Assembly: GCF_000314975.1 (NCBI RefSeq)
Contig: NZ_BAEN01000055.1
Location: 1-64,000, forward strand
Direction of reading: 5' to 3'
DNA from: Aliiglaciecola lipolytica E3
GTDB taxonomy: Bacteria > Pseudomonadota > Gammaproteobacteria > Enterobacterales > Alteromonadaceae
DNA length: 64,000 bases
In this document: in pieces, positions 54,325-64,000 of the stretch
How the letters are laid out: the number at the start of each line of letters is the position of its first letter
How positions within the stretch are numbered: position 1 is the stretch's first letter
Made by a program: the position numbers and the translations under genes
Notes under the pieces: model-generated
Databases searched by the model: none
Told to the model about the DNA's origin: nothing
What the model saw: the letters and a program-made list of their open reading frames with translations, nothing else

Positions 54325-56949
54325 GTGAAAGAGCAACTTGCAGTTCAATTGAAGGAATCTGTGCGATTTCTAGGAACAACGCTTGGAGACACAATTCGTG
54401 CCCAGCTTGGTGAAGAATGGCTTGAACGAATTGAAATGATTCGCAAAGGCGGACGAAAATCTCACAATGGCGATGCGGACTCTACCCAGCAGTTAAAAGA
54501 TTTATTTGCTGAACTAAAAAACGAAGATCTACTAACAGTTGGTCGAGCGTTTTCTCAATTCTTAAATTTAGCGAATATTGCCGAGCAGGAATTTAATAGT
54601 ATTTCGATTACAGATGATCCTGTAGAAAAGCTATTTACCCATTTAGGTCAAGCCAATATTGAACAAAGCACCTTTGCTGAAGCCTTTGAACAATTAAAAA
54701 TCGACCTAGTGTTAACAGCACATCCTACTGAAGTAACGCGACGAACACTTATTCACAAACATGGTGAATTGGCACAATGTTTACGTGAAATGCACCATAG
54801 CATGCTATCTGATGACGAACGCGAAGAACTAGAAACTCGCATTGCTGACCTAATCAGTCAAGCTTGGCACACCGAAGAAATTCGCTCAGTGCGTCCTACT
54901 CCAGTAGATGAAGCTCGCTGGGGATTTTCTGTCATCGAAAATTCACTTTGGGATGCGGTCCCAGCCTTTATCCGTTCATTAGATAAAAAGGTAAATAATA
55001 AATTTGGTATTTCCCTACCTATCGATGCATCCCCCGTGCAATTTAGCTCGTGGATGGGCGGAGATAGAGACGGTAACCCGAATGTGACCTCAAAAGTCAC
55101 CCAAGAAGTTTTGTTACTTGCCAGAAAACGCGCTGCAAAACTATTTGCCAAAGATATCGATGATTTACAAGTCGAACTCTCGATGGGTGACTGTGATAGC
55201 ACACTACGCAATTTAGTTGGTGACGACGTTCTTGAGCCATACCGCGCCCTGCTTCGCCCTTTGTATCACAAGTTAGCCAAAACCCAAGAAGGAATTGCGA
55301 GCTATATCTCTGGTGAGCAGGTTGATGACAGCGATTGGATAGCTTGCCAAGATGATTTACTTTCTCCACTACTAACCTGTTATCGCTCGTTACATGCTTG
55401 CGGAATGCAAGTGATTGCTGACGGTAAGTTATTAGACACTATTAGACGTGTACATTGTTTCGGCGTGCATCTACTTAAATTGGATATTCGTCAAGATTCA
55501 GAACGCCATGCACAGGTATTTGGTGAGCTAACCCGTTACTTCGGTATGGGTGACTACATGGAATGGAGCGAAGAAGACAAGCAAGCATTCTTGTTAAAAG
55601 AGCTCGGCTCAAAACGTCCGCTATTACCGCCAAGCTGGGAACCCTCAGCGGAAGTTAAAGAAGTACTGGATACTTGCCGTACTATCGCCAAGAATAGCCA
55701 ACAAGGTTTTGGTATTTATATCATTTCTATGGCAAGTTTGCCGTCTGACGTACTGGCCGTTCAGTTGCTACTCAAAGATTGCGGAGTAAGCTGGCCGATG
55801 CCTGTAGCACCGCTATTTGAAACCTTGGAAGACTTAAACAACGCGCCAGCAGTAATGACAAAATTACTTAATATCGACTGGTACCGTGGTTACATTCAAG
55901 GTAAACAGTACGTAATGATCGGCTATTCAGATTCAGCTAAAGATGCTGGCGCGTTAGCTGCCGGCTGGGCACAGTACGAATCCCAAGAAGCGTTAGTAAA
56001 ATTAGCTGAAGAAAATGACACTAAATTAACCTTGTTCCATGGTCGAGGTGGCACTATTGGTCGTGGTGGTTTACCCGCTCATGCAGCGATTCACTCTCAA
56101 CCTCCTGGCTCGCTAACTGGCGGATTCAGGGTCACCGAACAAGGTGAAACCATACGTTACAAGTTTGGTATGCCAGAGCTAGCTAAAGGTAGTTTAGGTT
56201 TGTACGCCAGCGCTATTTTGGAAGCGATACTCTTCCCGCCTCCGAAACCCAAACAAGAATGGCGTGACGCCATTGCATCAATGGCTAATGACGGGCGTGA
56301 TAACTACCGCCAAATCGTGCGCCACGATGAAAATTTTGTTCCCTATTTTAGAGTTGCCACTCCTGAACAAGAGTTAGGCAAACTGCCCTTGGGTAGTCGC
56401 CCAGCTAAGCGTAAACCCACAGGAGGAATTGAAAGTCTACGTGCAATTCCTTGGATATTCGCTTGGGCACAGACTCGACTTGTTCTACCTTCTTGGTTAG
56501 GTGTGATGAAAGCGGTCAAAAAGGCACAACAGTCAGGGCAACAAAATGTTATTGACGATATGTTGGAAAATTGGCCATTTTTCCATTCGCGTTTGTCTAT
56601 GTTAGACATGGTTTTCAACAAAGCCGATACGCGTATCAGTAAGGAATATGACAGCCGTTTAGTCTCATCTGAATTACAATATTTTGGTGAAGCCTTAAGA
56701 AGCGAACTGGAAGAAAGTATTGAGTCTTTGCTTAAACTTTTAGGACAAACTTCGGTAATGGAATCTGATCCTAAAGGTAAAGAATCTATGAGTATAAGGG
56801 CTGGATATTTACAACCATTACATTTTTTGCAAATTGAATTGTTGTCACGGATCCGGAAATTAGAAGACGATGATCATGACGCGGTTCTAGAAAGAGCGAT
56901 GATGGTCACCATTGCAGGGATAGCTGTGGGTATGCGCAATACTGGCTAA
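54325..56949 (+). CDS. ppc: Phosphoenolpyruvate carboxylase
   Basis: Carboxylates phosphoenolpyruvate to oxaloacetate to refill the TCA cycle. The 874-residue enzyme (883 in E. coli) has LTAHPTEVTRRT with the catalytic His, the GGDRDGNPNVT loop, GYSDSAKDAG, FHGRGGTIGRGG and the conserved C-terminal GMRNTG. It starts at GTG 54325 behind GGAGG. It is convergent with mdh, so two oxaloacetate enzymes lie side by side and share a terminator. Confidence 0.97.
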   Translation: MKEQLAVQLKESVRFLGTTLGDTIRAQLGEEWLERIEMIRKGGRKSHNGDADSTQQLKDLFAELKNEDLLTVGRAFSQFLNLANIAEQEFNSISITDDPVEKLFTHLGQANIEQSTFAEAFEQLKIDLVLTAHPTEVTRRTLIHKHGELAQCLREMHHSMLSDDEREELETRIADLISQAWHTEEIRSVRPTPVDEARWGFSVIENSLWDAVPAFIRSLDKKVNNKFGISLPIDASPVQFSSWMGGDRDGNPNVTSKVTQEVLLLARKRAAKLFAKDIDDLQVELSMGDCDSTLRNLVGDDVLEPYRALLRPLYHKLAKTQEGIASYISGEQVDDSDWIACQDDLLSPLLTCYRSLHACGMQVIADGKLLDTIRRVHCFGVHLLKLDIRQDSERHAQVFGELTRYFGMGDYMEWSEEDKQAFLLKELGSKRPLLPPSWEPSAEVKEVLDTCRTIAKNSQQGFGIYIISMASLPSDVLAVQLLLKDCGVSWPMPVAPLFETLEDLNNAPAVMTKLLNIDWYRGYIQGKQYVMIGYSDSAKDAGALAAGWAQYESQEALVKLAEENDTKLTLFHGRGGTIGRGGLPAHAAIHSQPPGSLTGGFRVTEQGETIRYKFGMPELAKGSLGLYASAILEAILFPPPKPKQEWRDAIASMANDGRDNYRQIVRHDENFVPYFRVATPEQELGKLPLGSRPAKRKPTGGIESLRAIPWIFAWAQTRLVLPSWLGVMKAVKKAQQSGQQNVIDDMLENWPFFHSRLSMLDMVFNKADTRISKEYDSRLVSSELQYFGEALRSELEESIESLLKLLGQTSVMESDPKGKESMSIRAGYLQPLHFLQIELLSRIRKLEDDDHDAVLERAMMVTIAGIAVGMRNTG

Positions 56950-57002
56950 TACTTGGTAACAACGGGCATTAATATTTGCCCGTTATACTTCCCACCATAA
57001 CT

Positions 57003-57038
57003 AAAAAAGCCCCTTACTTCATAAGTAAGGGGCTTTTT
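57003..57038. terminator. Strong bidirectional terminator between ppc and mdh
   Basis: AAAAAGCCCCTTACTT (57004-57019) and AAGTAAGGGGCTTTTT (57023-57038) form a 16-bp perfect stem with a 3-nt loop and A/T ends that work on both strands. Confidence 0.95.
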
Positions 57039-57059
57039 AATTTGACTGGGATATTTAAT

Positions 57060-57995
57060 TTAGCCGTTTACAAATTTAACGCCTAATTCAATATCTCCAC
57101 GCAAACCGTCAAGCATTGAATCTTTCGCGTTTTGTTCGAAATCACTCAATTCACCGTATGACAAAATTTCTTCAACGCCATTCGCACCCAATCTTACCGG
57201 GTGAGAGAAAAATACTGCATCATCAGAGTTGGTTTCAACGTAAGTATACTCAACCACGTTGTCGCCTTTCATTGCTGCTACTAACGATAAACAGAATCTA
57301 GCTGCTGCTTGTCCCATAGACAATGTAGCTGAGCCACCACCGGCTTTTGCTTCAACCACTTCAGTACCAGCATTTTGGATACGCGTCGTTAAGCTAGCCA
57401 CTTCTTCATCGCTGAATGTCACACCTTCAACTTGAGACAGTAGAGGTAGAATTGTGGTACCAGAGTGTCCACCGATAACTGGAACATGTACGCTTGTTGA
57501 ACTTAAACCTTTCAATTCTGCAACAAAGGTTTCCGCTCTGATTACATCAAGAGTAGTTACACCAAATAATTTATTTTTGTTGTAAACACCTTTTGCTTTC
57601 AAGGTTTCAGCAGCAATTGCTACCGTAGTATTAACAGGGTTAGTGATAATACATGTACATGCTTCAGGGCAATTATCTGCGATGCCTTCAACTAGATTTT
57701 TAACGATCCCTGCATTGATATTAAACAGATCAGAACGATCCATACCAGGTTTACGCGGTACACCTGCTGGAATCAAAACAATATCACAGCCTTGCAATGC
57801 GCTAGCTAAGTCATCTTTGCCGAAACCCTGTACTTTCACATCAGTAGGAATATGGCTTAAATCAACTGCCACACCGGGCACAACAGGTGCAACATCATAT
57901 AAAGCTAATTCAGAACCAGCTGGTAACTGGGTTTTCAATAGAAGAGAAAGGGCCTGACCAATACCGCCTGCAGCACCTAATACCGCTACTTTCAT
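57060..57995 (-). CDS. mdh: Malate dehydrogenase
   Basis: NAD-dependent malate-oxaloacetate interconversion in the TCA cycle. The 311-residue protein matches E. coli Mdh (312) throughout: [16 protein letters not shown] nucleotide-binding loop, [18 protein letters not shown] with substrate arginines, [22 protein letters not shown] with the catalytic His, and [16 protein letters not shown]. It is divergent from argR, the conserved order in gammaproteobacteria. Confidence 0.98.
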   Translation of the reverse strand: MKVAVLGAAGGIGQALSLLLKTQLPAGSELALYDVAPVVPGVAVDLSHIPTDVKVQGFGKDDLASALQGCDIVLIPAGVPRKPGMDRSDLFNINAGIVKNLVEGIADNCPEACTCIITNPVNTTVAIAAETLKAKGVYNKNKLFGVTTLDVIRAETFVAELKGLSSTSVHVPVIGGHSGTTILPLLSQVEGVTFSDEEVASLTTRIQNAGTEVVEAKAGGGSATLSMGQAAARFCLSLVAAMKGDNVVEYTYVETNSDDAVFFSHPVRLGANGVEEILSYGELSDFEQNAKDSMLDGLRGDIELGVKFVNG

Positions 57996-58068
57996 AGTTG
58001 TCTCCTGTGGGACGTTTAAATTAACGGCAAACCATAGTGTATGCCGCGTAAAAAAACAATTTATTGTG

Positions 58069-58080
58069 GTGAATGTTCAC
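58069..58080. promoter_or_regulatory. Palindrome in the mdh-argR divergent region
   Basis: GTGAATGTTCAC is a perfect 12-bp palindrome located between divergent mdh and argR. It resembles an operator half pattern but has neither the spacing of an ArgR box nor that of a CRP site, so the regulator is unknown. Confidence 0.3.
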
Positions 58081-58247
58081 TATTTAGTTCGCAATATAAC
58101 GCATTCAAACCAAAATACCGTTAGTTTTTCGATTAAAAAGGATATATGGGTAGTAAGAAACAGATTCAACACATTGAATCAACTCAGTTTAGGCTACCTA
58201 CCCTGAAAAGATTGTGTCAAACTATAGCAGTAAATAGCGAGGGTGGC

Positions 58248-58712
58248 ATGTCTAATACAAAACAAGAAGAATTAGTTAAAGCATTTAAAGAAATTCTAAA
58301 AACCGAAAGCTTTGGTTCACAAGGCGAAATTGTTGATGCGCTAACAGAACAAGGCTTTGGCAGTATTAGTCAATCCAAGGTGTCGCGGATGCTCAGTAAG
58401 TTCGGGGCCGTGCGTACACGCAACGCACGCGGTGACATGGTATATTGCTTACCCCCAGAGATGGGTATGCCGACTGCTAAAAGCCCGTTACGTCAATTAG
58501 TACTAGATATAGTACATAACAATGTCATGGTCATTATTCGCACCAGCCCAGGAGCGGCCCAACTCATTGCACGTTTACTTGACTCATTGAGCCAAAAAGA
58601 TGGAGTGCTGGGAACGATTGCAGGTGATGACACCATTTTTATTGCGCCTGCTGATATCAGTAATATTGAAGATACACGTAAAAAAGTCGAAGCACTTTTT
58701 GAAAATGTATAA
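58248..58712 (+). CDS. argR: Arginine repressor ArgR
   Basis: A 154-residue hexameric regulator of arginine metabolism. The start at ATG 58248 matches the E. coli N-terminus ([14 protein letters not shown]) and has GAGGG upstream; a longer frame from 58146 adds 34 residues without homologous support. The winged helix has [34 protein letters not shown] and the C-terminal arginine-binding core has [16 protein letters not shown] and [10 protein letters not shown]. Confidence 0.96.
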   Translation: MSNTKQEELVKAFKEILKTESFGSQGEIVDALTEQGFGSISQSKVSRMLSKFGAVRTRNARGDMVYCLPPEMGMPTAKSPLRQLVLDIVHNNVMVIIRTSPGAAQLIARLLDSLSQKDGVLGTIAGDDTIFIAPADISNIEDTRKKVEALFENV

Positions 58713-58802
58713 CCCTGCATATAGCACTTTGAAGTGTCGCTTGTATAACCTCAGTCAGATTAATTAGCTTATCTGATTATTTTAAGCTGCGAGCTGTTAG
58801 CA

Positions 58803-60194
58803 TTGATAGATATCGAAAACTATTGTCACCCTAAACTAAAGATTGAGCGCTGGCATGTAAAAACAGCAAGTGCAGTTGCTGTGTTGGGCAAGAACGGCGC
58901 GGGTAAACAGTTTGTCGATCAACTTTTATTAGGCAAGTTAACCAACCCACAATATTCAACATTACGCTTACCAAACTGCGAACAAGTTGTACTGGTGTCA
59001 TTCGAAACCCTGCAAGCAGTATTTGAAAATGAGCTAAAAATTGACGAAACCGACATAACAGATGAAATCGACTTCGGCACGCCAGCTAAAGAATTTTTAC
59101 CTGCCGATAAGTTGCAAAGTCCATTAATTGATATTTTTCATCTATCTCACAGGCTAGAAACTGGGTTTCGTCAACTTAGTACCGGGGAATCTCGTAAACT
59201 TTTAATTTTAAAAGCCATTTTATCCGGCGCTAGCTGTCTAATTTTAGATAATCCATTTGATGACCTAGATACTTCTTCTCGAGCACAATTAAGCACTGTT
59301 TTAAAACAGTTGTCTGAACAAAATATTACTCTCATTATGTTGTTAAGTAATCGCCAAGATATTCCTGACTGGATAAACACATTTGCGCTAGTAGATCATA
59401 ATACATTACATGATTTGAGTGGATTATCTGAAGAACAGGCTCGCTCAACCATTGATACGCTTTTTGCATTTGATGCCCTCGACAAAACTCGACTCGAAAA
59501 GATGATCGCTAACAGATCTGGTCAACACACTACGCAAATAGTTAATATCAATAACGCTAGCGTTTCCTATGCAGAAATCCAAGCGCTTGCTACAACCAGT
59601 TTGCATATACAAACGTTCCAACATACGCTTATCACGGGCCCTAACGGCTCAGGTAAGTCGACACTATTACAATTGGTAACGGGTGATTGCCCACAATGTT
59701 TTAGCAACGACGTTACCATCATGGGATTCAAACGCGGCAGCGGTGAAACGATTTGGGACATAAAAAAGCATCTAGGCATAGTATCACCAGATATTCACCG
59801 TTCTTACCGAGTAAGCTGTAACGCACTTACTGTTGTGCTATCTGGGTTTATGGACTCCATTGGCCTGTACAAAGATATTTCCCAAGCCCAAAAACAACAA
59901 GCTTTAGATTGGCTCGATTTGATTGGATTACGATCTTTGGCCAATAGCAATTTCAAGCAGCTCAGTTTTGGTGAACAAAGACTATTACTCATTGCCAGAG
60001 CTTTAGTGAAGTTTCCCTCATTGTTAGTGCTAGACGAGCCCACCCAAGGTTTAGACGAAATAAACCGGCGTTTGGTGTTGGATGTCATTACCAGTATCGC
60101 TAAAAAACAACTCACCACCATTTTGATGGTGAGTCATCGTGAAGATGAAAGACTGCCTATTTTCACTCAGCATATTCAACTAAGTGCTGATTAA
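58803..60194 (+). CDS. ModF-like tandem ABC ATPase with a degenerate first half
   Basis: A 463-residue protein with two ABC ATPase halves and no membrane segments, like ModF (490 residues in E. coli), whose role is poorly understood. The second half is intact: Walker A GPNGSGKST, signature LSFGEQ, Walker B LLVLDEPTQGLDE. The first half has Walker A GKNGAGKQ (Gln36 replaces Ser/Thr), signature LSTGES and Walker B LILDNPFDDLD with Asn in place of the catalytic Glu. Translation begins at TTG 58803 with a weak ribosome site. No mod genes are adjacent. Confidence 0.82.
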   Translation: MIDIENYCHPKLKIERWHVKTASAVAVLGKNGAGKQFVDQLLLGKLTNPQYSTLRLPNCEQVVLVSFETLQAVFENELKIDETDITDEIDFGTPAKEFLPADKLQSPLIDIFHLSHRLETGFRQLSTGESRKLLILKAILSGASCLILDNPFDDLDTSSRAQLSTVLKQLSEQNITLIMLLSNRQDIPDWINTFALVDHNTLHDLSGLSEEQARSTIDTLFAFDALDKTRLEKMIANRSGQHTTQIVNINNASVSYAEIQALATTSLHIQTFQHTLITGPNGSGKSTLLQLVTGDCPQCFSNDVTIMGFKRGSGETIWDIKKHLGIVSPDIHRSYRVSCNALTVVLSGFMDSIGLYKDISQAQKQQALDWLDLIGLRSLANSNFKQLSFGEQRLLLIARALVKFPSLLVLDEPTQGLDEINRRLVLDVITSIAKKQLTTILMVSHREDERLPIFTQHIQLSAD

Positions 60195-60208
60195 GCAAGA
60201 TCCTGCGA

Positions 60209-61399
60209 TTACTTAAGCCGTAATGTTTGCCAAACCAGCCGATGATCAGAAGAAGCTTCTCGGTCTTTTACTAATTCGCTATCAGGTTCCCCTTCTGCTG
60301 GCCAAAACACGCCAGAGTTAATAATCGAAAAACCCGCTTTTGAAGGAATGACATAATCTACCGTTAATCCCCACTGAGCAGTGTGATATTTGGCATTAGG
60401 GTTTTCTTTTTTGGCATTTTCACCACCACGACTTGTCGGTAACTCATGTTGTAATACTTTTGGGTGAGCTAACAAGTTTGCCAACATAATACGCTCACCA
60501 TCCCCTTCATTTTGAGCGGCATTTAAATCACCCAAGATGACGAAGCGTTGGCCATTAAATCCGCCACGGTTACCGTTATCGTCGTAAATATACGCTGCCG
60601 TCTCGTCCGCATTTATATAATCACTCCAAAATTGAATTTCATCGTAATTGCGAAGTCCATTGCGATTCTCTGGCCCATCAAAAACCGGTGGTGTGGGATG
60701 ACTGGCGAGTACATGCACGATTTCATCGCCGACTTGAACCGGAATATCCCAATGAGATTTAGAGGATAAGCGCAGTGTTTCTATCGCTTCATCTGAATAC
60801 CAAGGTGTGCCATCTGGATGGGTAATATTAGCAAGTTGATTGTTCGTCATATCTTTCCACAAAAAACGTTGGAAAGTGCGCACATTGGTAAGGTCTATCG
60901 GGTAACGACTCAATAAAAGCATGCCGTACTGCCCCGGATAACGACCATAACCAAACGCATCGCTACCCGACTCCTCAACCTCCCCATCTTGGTTTAAATC
61001 GACTCCGCTGCCGACGCCAGTATTCACCGGTCCATAATAAAAATACGGATAATCAATCGCAGACATTCCCTGCTGCGCAACGTTTAGATAGTTTTTAATA
61101 AACGCTTCAGGGCCAATTGAAGCATCGTGAGTATAGTCAAATTCATTCAATAGAATGATGTCGGGTCTGACACGTTGAATAATTTGCGCAATATTTTTTA
61201 TTTGTTGATTTGTTCCTGTTGCTAAATGTTTAAACAACAAGGTGGAATCGTCTTGATTTGCGAACTCCTGAGATGAACGATAATTATCAGCTTCCATACT
61301 GACATTAAACGTAGCTACTCGAATTGTTTGTTGTGATTTAGCACAGCCGGAAAGTTGCATCGTGAGCGCCACTCCTAATAATATCAACACGTTCTTCAT
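60209..61399 (-). CDS. Endonuclease/exonuclease/phosphatase-family lipoprotein
   Basis: A 396-residue exported lipoprotein with signal peptide and lipobox LSGC (Cys19). The EEP fold is recognised from VATFNVSM (Asn32), ILLNEFDYTH (Glu metal ligand), LASHPTPPV, VILGDLNAAQ and SSDHRLVW. Metal and catalytic residues are all present. Substrates in this superfamily include nucleic acids, phospholipids and inositol phosphates, so an extracellular phosphodiesterase role is likely but unspecific. It lies 113 nt downstream of the TonB receptor gene, with a terminator between. Confidence 0.85.
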   Translation of the reverse strand: MKNVLILLGVALTMQLSGCAKSQQTIRVATFNVSMEADNYRSSQEFANQDDSTLLFKHLATGTNQQIKNIAQIIQRVRPDIILLNEFDYTHDASIGPEAFIKNYLNVAQQGMSAIDYPYFYYGPVNTGVGSGVDLNQDGEVEESGSDAFGYGRYPGQYGMLLLSRYPIDLTNVRTFQRFLWKDMTNNQLANITHPDGTPWYSDEAIETLRLSSKSHWDIPVQVGDEIVHVLASHPTPPVFDGPENRNGLRNYDEIQFWSDYINADETAAYIYDDNGNRGGFNGQRFVILGDLNAAQNEGDGERIMLANLLAHPKVLQHELPTSRGGENAKKENPNAKYHTAQWGLTVDYVIPSKAGFSIINSGVFWPAEGEPDSELVKDREASSDHRLVWQTLRLK

Positions 61400-61462
61400 G
61401 ATACTTAGCCTTATTTTTTTAACCTAACTAGACCATTTTCGCTTATGAGCGCCTTAAAAACA

Positions 61463-61489
61463 AAAAGCCGGTCACTAAGACCGGCTTTT
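61463..61489. terminator. Terminator of the Oar-like receptor gene
   Basis: AAAAGCCGGTC (61463-61473) pairs with GACCGGCTTTT (61479-61489), an 11-bp stem with A/T flanks. It lies directly after the receptor stop on the minus strand. Confidence 0.9.
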
Positions 61490-61512
61490 ACTTTAAGTTT
61501 CAATACAACTGA

Positions 61513-64000
61513 TTAGAAGTTGTAGTTAAAGCCTATACGCATTTGCCAAAGTGATGCATCACCTTGACGGTTTTCAGGCGTAGTGTCATCAAAGTCTACT
61601 GTGTTAAATGATACACGCTCTGCGATACCCCAATCATCGTTAAGAAGGTTGGTAAAGTTATCGATTACGAAGAACACATTAGAGCTGTGGTCAGCCATAA
61701 AACCTGGTAGTTGTTGACTTACACGTACATCAAGTTTGTTCCACCAAGAACCATTCTCTCCGTTACGCTCATTACCCATTGGCAATACGTTATTGCTGTC
61801 AAGGTAAGGATTGAAACCGTAGATGCCATTTACTTCACCGCGAGGTACTGTGCGGCTGTATGGACGACCTGACTGAATCAAACCAAATACAGAGAAAGTT
61901 GTATCGTAACCGTCTAAGAATTCAACATCATATGTTAAAGCAGCAGTAAATCTGTGCTCAATGTTGTAGTCAGACAAGCTAGACACTTGCTCTTGTGGAT
62001 CGGTGAATGCACGATACTGATAGTTTGAAAACGCAACAGAACTGGTCATAGGCTGAACATCTTCTGCGTGGTTATATGCATAACCTGTTGTCAAATTAAT
62101 ACCGTTATCCCAAGACTTCATCAATCCAAATGAAATTGTGTAAGACGTGCTATCTTCCGAGCTATTGGTTAGAACAAATGAAGGTAGACGTACGCTATCA
62201 TAGATAGGATATCCTTCATCGTTAGTGCCAGTTTGCTCTAAGTCACCGCGTAAGACGATTGCTTGATCTTTAGTTACTGATACTAATAAATCAGCTTGTA
62301 ATACGTAGTCGTCAGCAGTTACGTGAGTTGCACCCAATGACAATTTAGTTTCAGATGGAATTTTGAAATTAGGATCAAAATAGTTGATTTCGTTGTTCGC
62401 ACCGTCACCTGCTGCAACCGCATCATATAGTTCAGATGGGATACCATAACCAGGGCCAGCAGGAACTCCGTCTTCTAAACCACTGTATACTACGTCATCA
62501 TCAAACAATGAACGAGAACCATCTGTATAACCGAAGTTTCTGCCACGTTGTCCGAACTGAAGTACGTTGTTGTTTGAAAAGTTGTTTGAGAACCAAACGT
62601 TCGGGTTACCACCACTGAAGATACCAATACCACCACGTAGGTCTGTATTGTCATCTAATGTATAGTTGAAACCAATACGTGGCTGAAGTAAGCCTTCACC
62701 GTCAAGGTTTGTACCGTTAGAGAAACCATAATCAGCTGTAAAGTCTGGGTTTTCTAAAGGTCTTGAATCAGTAGTGTACCAGTCATAACGTAAACCAACT
62801 TTTAGTTTTAAATCATCAGTTGGGTAAAATTCATCCTGCGCATATACAGAGTGGATTGCATAATCCCATTCTGCCGCTGCGTCATTAGGATCGCCTGAAG
62901 GTGCATTGTTATAATAAATTGCATTTGGTGTACCAGCTTCAAAATCAGCAATACTGCTAAAACGCAACTCTGTCTCTGTGTGCTGAACGAATACGTTAAA
63001 CACTTCTAACGCTTCACGCTCATAACCAAAAGTTAAAGTGTGATCGTTATCAAACAAATACTTACCACGTAAAATCAAACCATCTACGCTGTAGTTCAAA
63101 TCGTTTGCTTGACGGCTGTCATCGCCACCAAGATAAACAGTAACTTCGTCACCAGAATCTGGATTCACGACATCAACTTGTACTTCACCGAAATTACTTC
63201 CGCCCACAGTACCGCTAGCATTTTCAATCGAAATTTGGCGGTTATCAACGTCTAGTTTAGATAAACGAACTTCTGTAGAGAAGTTATCTGACCAATCAGA
63301 ATACAAAGAAAGCTGGTGAGATTTAAGCTCTGAACCTACTTCATAAATGTGGTTTAACAATTCAAATTCGTTTGAATCACCGTCAGAGGTATTCATGAAA
63401 TTACCGTCATTAAACGTATAGGTATAACTTAAACGGTGCTCATCATTGATGTTCCAGTCAAGTTTAACCAATAACTTCTCGTCTTCTTCAGGCAAGCTTG
63501 TTGGTACAGGGCCTGGATCGTACTGGTATAATTCGTTAGAAATACGAATTATTTCATCTAAATCTTCTTGACGAAGTTCTACTTCGTTAATCGCACCAGA
63601 ACCTAAAGTTCCGCGAGTGAAGATACTGTTACCTTCATATTTTTCATAAGAAACGAAAGCGAATACTTTATCTTGAAGAATTGGGAAACCAACATTGAAT
63701 CCATAACGCTTATCGCTATTTTCAGGAGAGTTGATGCTGTCGCCTTCTAGAGAGTCACCTTGGAATGAATCGCTACCATAATCGAAGAAAACACCACCGT
63801 GAACTTCGTTAGTACCAGACTTAGTTACCGCATTGATATTACAACCAGTAAAGCCAGTATAAACTACGTCAAAAGGTGCAATTTCTACAGATACTTGATC
63901 AATTGCATCATAAGAGAAAGGCATTCTCACTGTAGGATAACCACTTGATCCCAAACCGAATGAGTCATTCATTTTAACCCCATCAACAGTTAGACTGTTG
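61513..64000 (-). CDS. TonB-dependent receptor (Oar-like), 5' end outside window
   Basis: About 829 residues are visible; the frame stays open to the right edge (NSLTVDGVKMNDSFG), so the N-terminus, including signal peptide and probably a carboxypeptidase-regulatory-like domain, is missing. An internal Met at 63972 should not be taken as the start. The plug contains SVEIAPFDVVYTGFTGCNINAVTKSGTNEVHGG, which marks the Oar/carboxypeptidase-regulatory-like class. The C-terminus WQMRIGFNYNF ends in Phe. Such receptors import peptides, sugars or unknown compounds. The substrate is not predictable here. Confidence 0.88.
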   Translation of the reverse strand, partial: NSLTVDGVKMNDSFGLGSSGYPTVRMPFSYDAIDQVSVEIAPFDVVYTGFTGCNINAVTKSGTNEVHGGVFFDYGSDSFQGDSLEGDSINSPENSDKRYGFNVGFPILQDKVFAFVSYEKYEGNSIFTRGTLGSGAINEVELRQEDLDEIIRISNELYQYDPGPVPTSLPEEDEKLLVKLDWNINDEHRLSYTYTFNDGNFMNTSDGDSNEFELLNHIYEVGSELKSHQLSLYSDWSDNFSTEVRLSKLDVDNRQISIENASGTVGGSNFGEVQVDVVNPDSGDEVTVYLGGDDSRQANDLNYSVDGLILRGKYLFDNDHTLTFGYEREALEVFNVFVQHTETELRFSSIADFEAGTPNAIYYNNAPSGDPNDAAAEWDYAIHSVYAQDEFYPTDDLKLKVGLRYDWYTTDSRPLENPDFTADYGFSNGTNLDGEGLLQPRIGFNYTLDDNTDLRGGIGIFSGGNPNVWFSNNFSNNNVLQFGQRGRNFGYTDGSRSLFDDDVVYSGLEDGVPAGPGYGIPSELYDAVAAGDGANNEINYFDPNFKIPSETKLSLGATHVTADDYVLQADLLVSVTKDQAIVLRGDLEQTGTNDEGYPIYDSVRLPSFVLTNSSEDSTSYTISFGLMKSWDNGINLTTGYAYNHAEDVQPMTSSVAFSNYQYRAFTDPQEQVSSLSDYNIEHRFTAALTYDVEFLDGYDTTFSVFGLIQSGRPYSRTVPRGEVNGIYGFNPYLDSNNVLPMGNERNGENGSWWNKLDVRVSQQLPGFMADHSSNVFFVIDNFTNLLNDDWGIAERVSFNTVDFDDTTPENRQGDASLWQMRIGFNYNF

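Noticed and set aside
58069-58080. ARG box or CRP site between mdh and argR
   Set aside because: The palindrome has only 2 nt between half sites; the ARG box needs TGAAT-N4-ATTCA and CRP needs N6.
58146-58247. N-terminal 34-residue extension of ArgR
   Set aside because: Not conserved in ArgR; the ATG at 58248 has a ribosome site and matches the family start.

Overview
The window looks like a chromosomal segment of a marine gammaproteobacterium of the order Alteromonadales (Glaciecola/Paraglaciecola/Aliiglaciecola-like). The evidence is the close match of RpoD, DnaG, TsaD, Mdh, ArgR and PhoB to their Escherichia coli counterparts, the moderate-to-low G+C, the many TonB-dependent receptors and secreted nucleases, and accessory families (DUF3016, DUF3019, MipA/OmpV with RstAB, an ExeM-type nuclease) common in that order. 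Assignment to a genus is inference.

Layout. 1-245: end of an IS1182-family insertion sequence. 286-10142: a phosphate-starvation block on the minus strand, made of phoB, phoR, an orphan PstS-like protein, a 2-oxoglutarate oxygenase, then a Pho-box-driven pair encoding a duplicated-domain lipoprotein and a TonB-dependent receptor. 10382-16530: orphan sensor kinase, rdgC, HDOD protein, M49-like lipoprotein peptidase, hinT. 16590-25112: a housekeeping core with folB-folK-uppP, plsY, tsaD and the macromolecular synthesis operon rpsU-yqeY-dnaG-rpoD. 25158-33854: a hairpin repeat cluster, a hydrolase, a Sel1-like protein, an RND efflux pair, an exported Nudix protein and a DmdC-like acyl-CoA dehydrogenase. 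33872-41260: a giant secreted EndI/ExeM nuclease with its own Pho box, a DUF3016 protein and a beta-propeller lipoprotein. 41461-44720: a self-contained MipA/OmpV-DUF3019-RstA-RstB operon. 45313-51505: ccoG behind an FNR-like site, srkA, a cobalamin riboswitch with btuB, and two tandem DsbA paralogues. 51531-58712: a second hairpin repeat cluster, a SulP transporter, an FKBP isomerase, ppc, mdh and argR. 58803-64000: a ModF-like ABC ATPase, an EEP-family lipoprotein and a truncated Oar-like TonB-dependent receptor.

How the genes work together. Three sites matching the Pho box (before phoB, before the lipoprotein/receptor pair, and before the giant nuclease) share the same geometry: an 18-bp box, exactly 10 nt, then a -10-like hexamer. 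They tie together sensing (PhoBR), release of phosphate from extracellular nucleic acid (EndI plus ExeM nuclease) and capture at the outer membrane (lipoprotein plus TonB receptor). This local phosphorus-scavenging module is the most interesting part of the window. No CRISPR array, prophage, tRNA or rRNA was seen. Starts were corrected to the codon with a Shine-Dalgarno sequence or homologue support where the longest open frame began too early.
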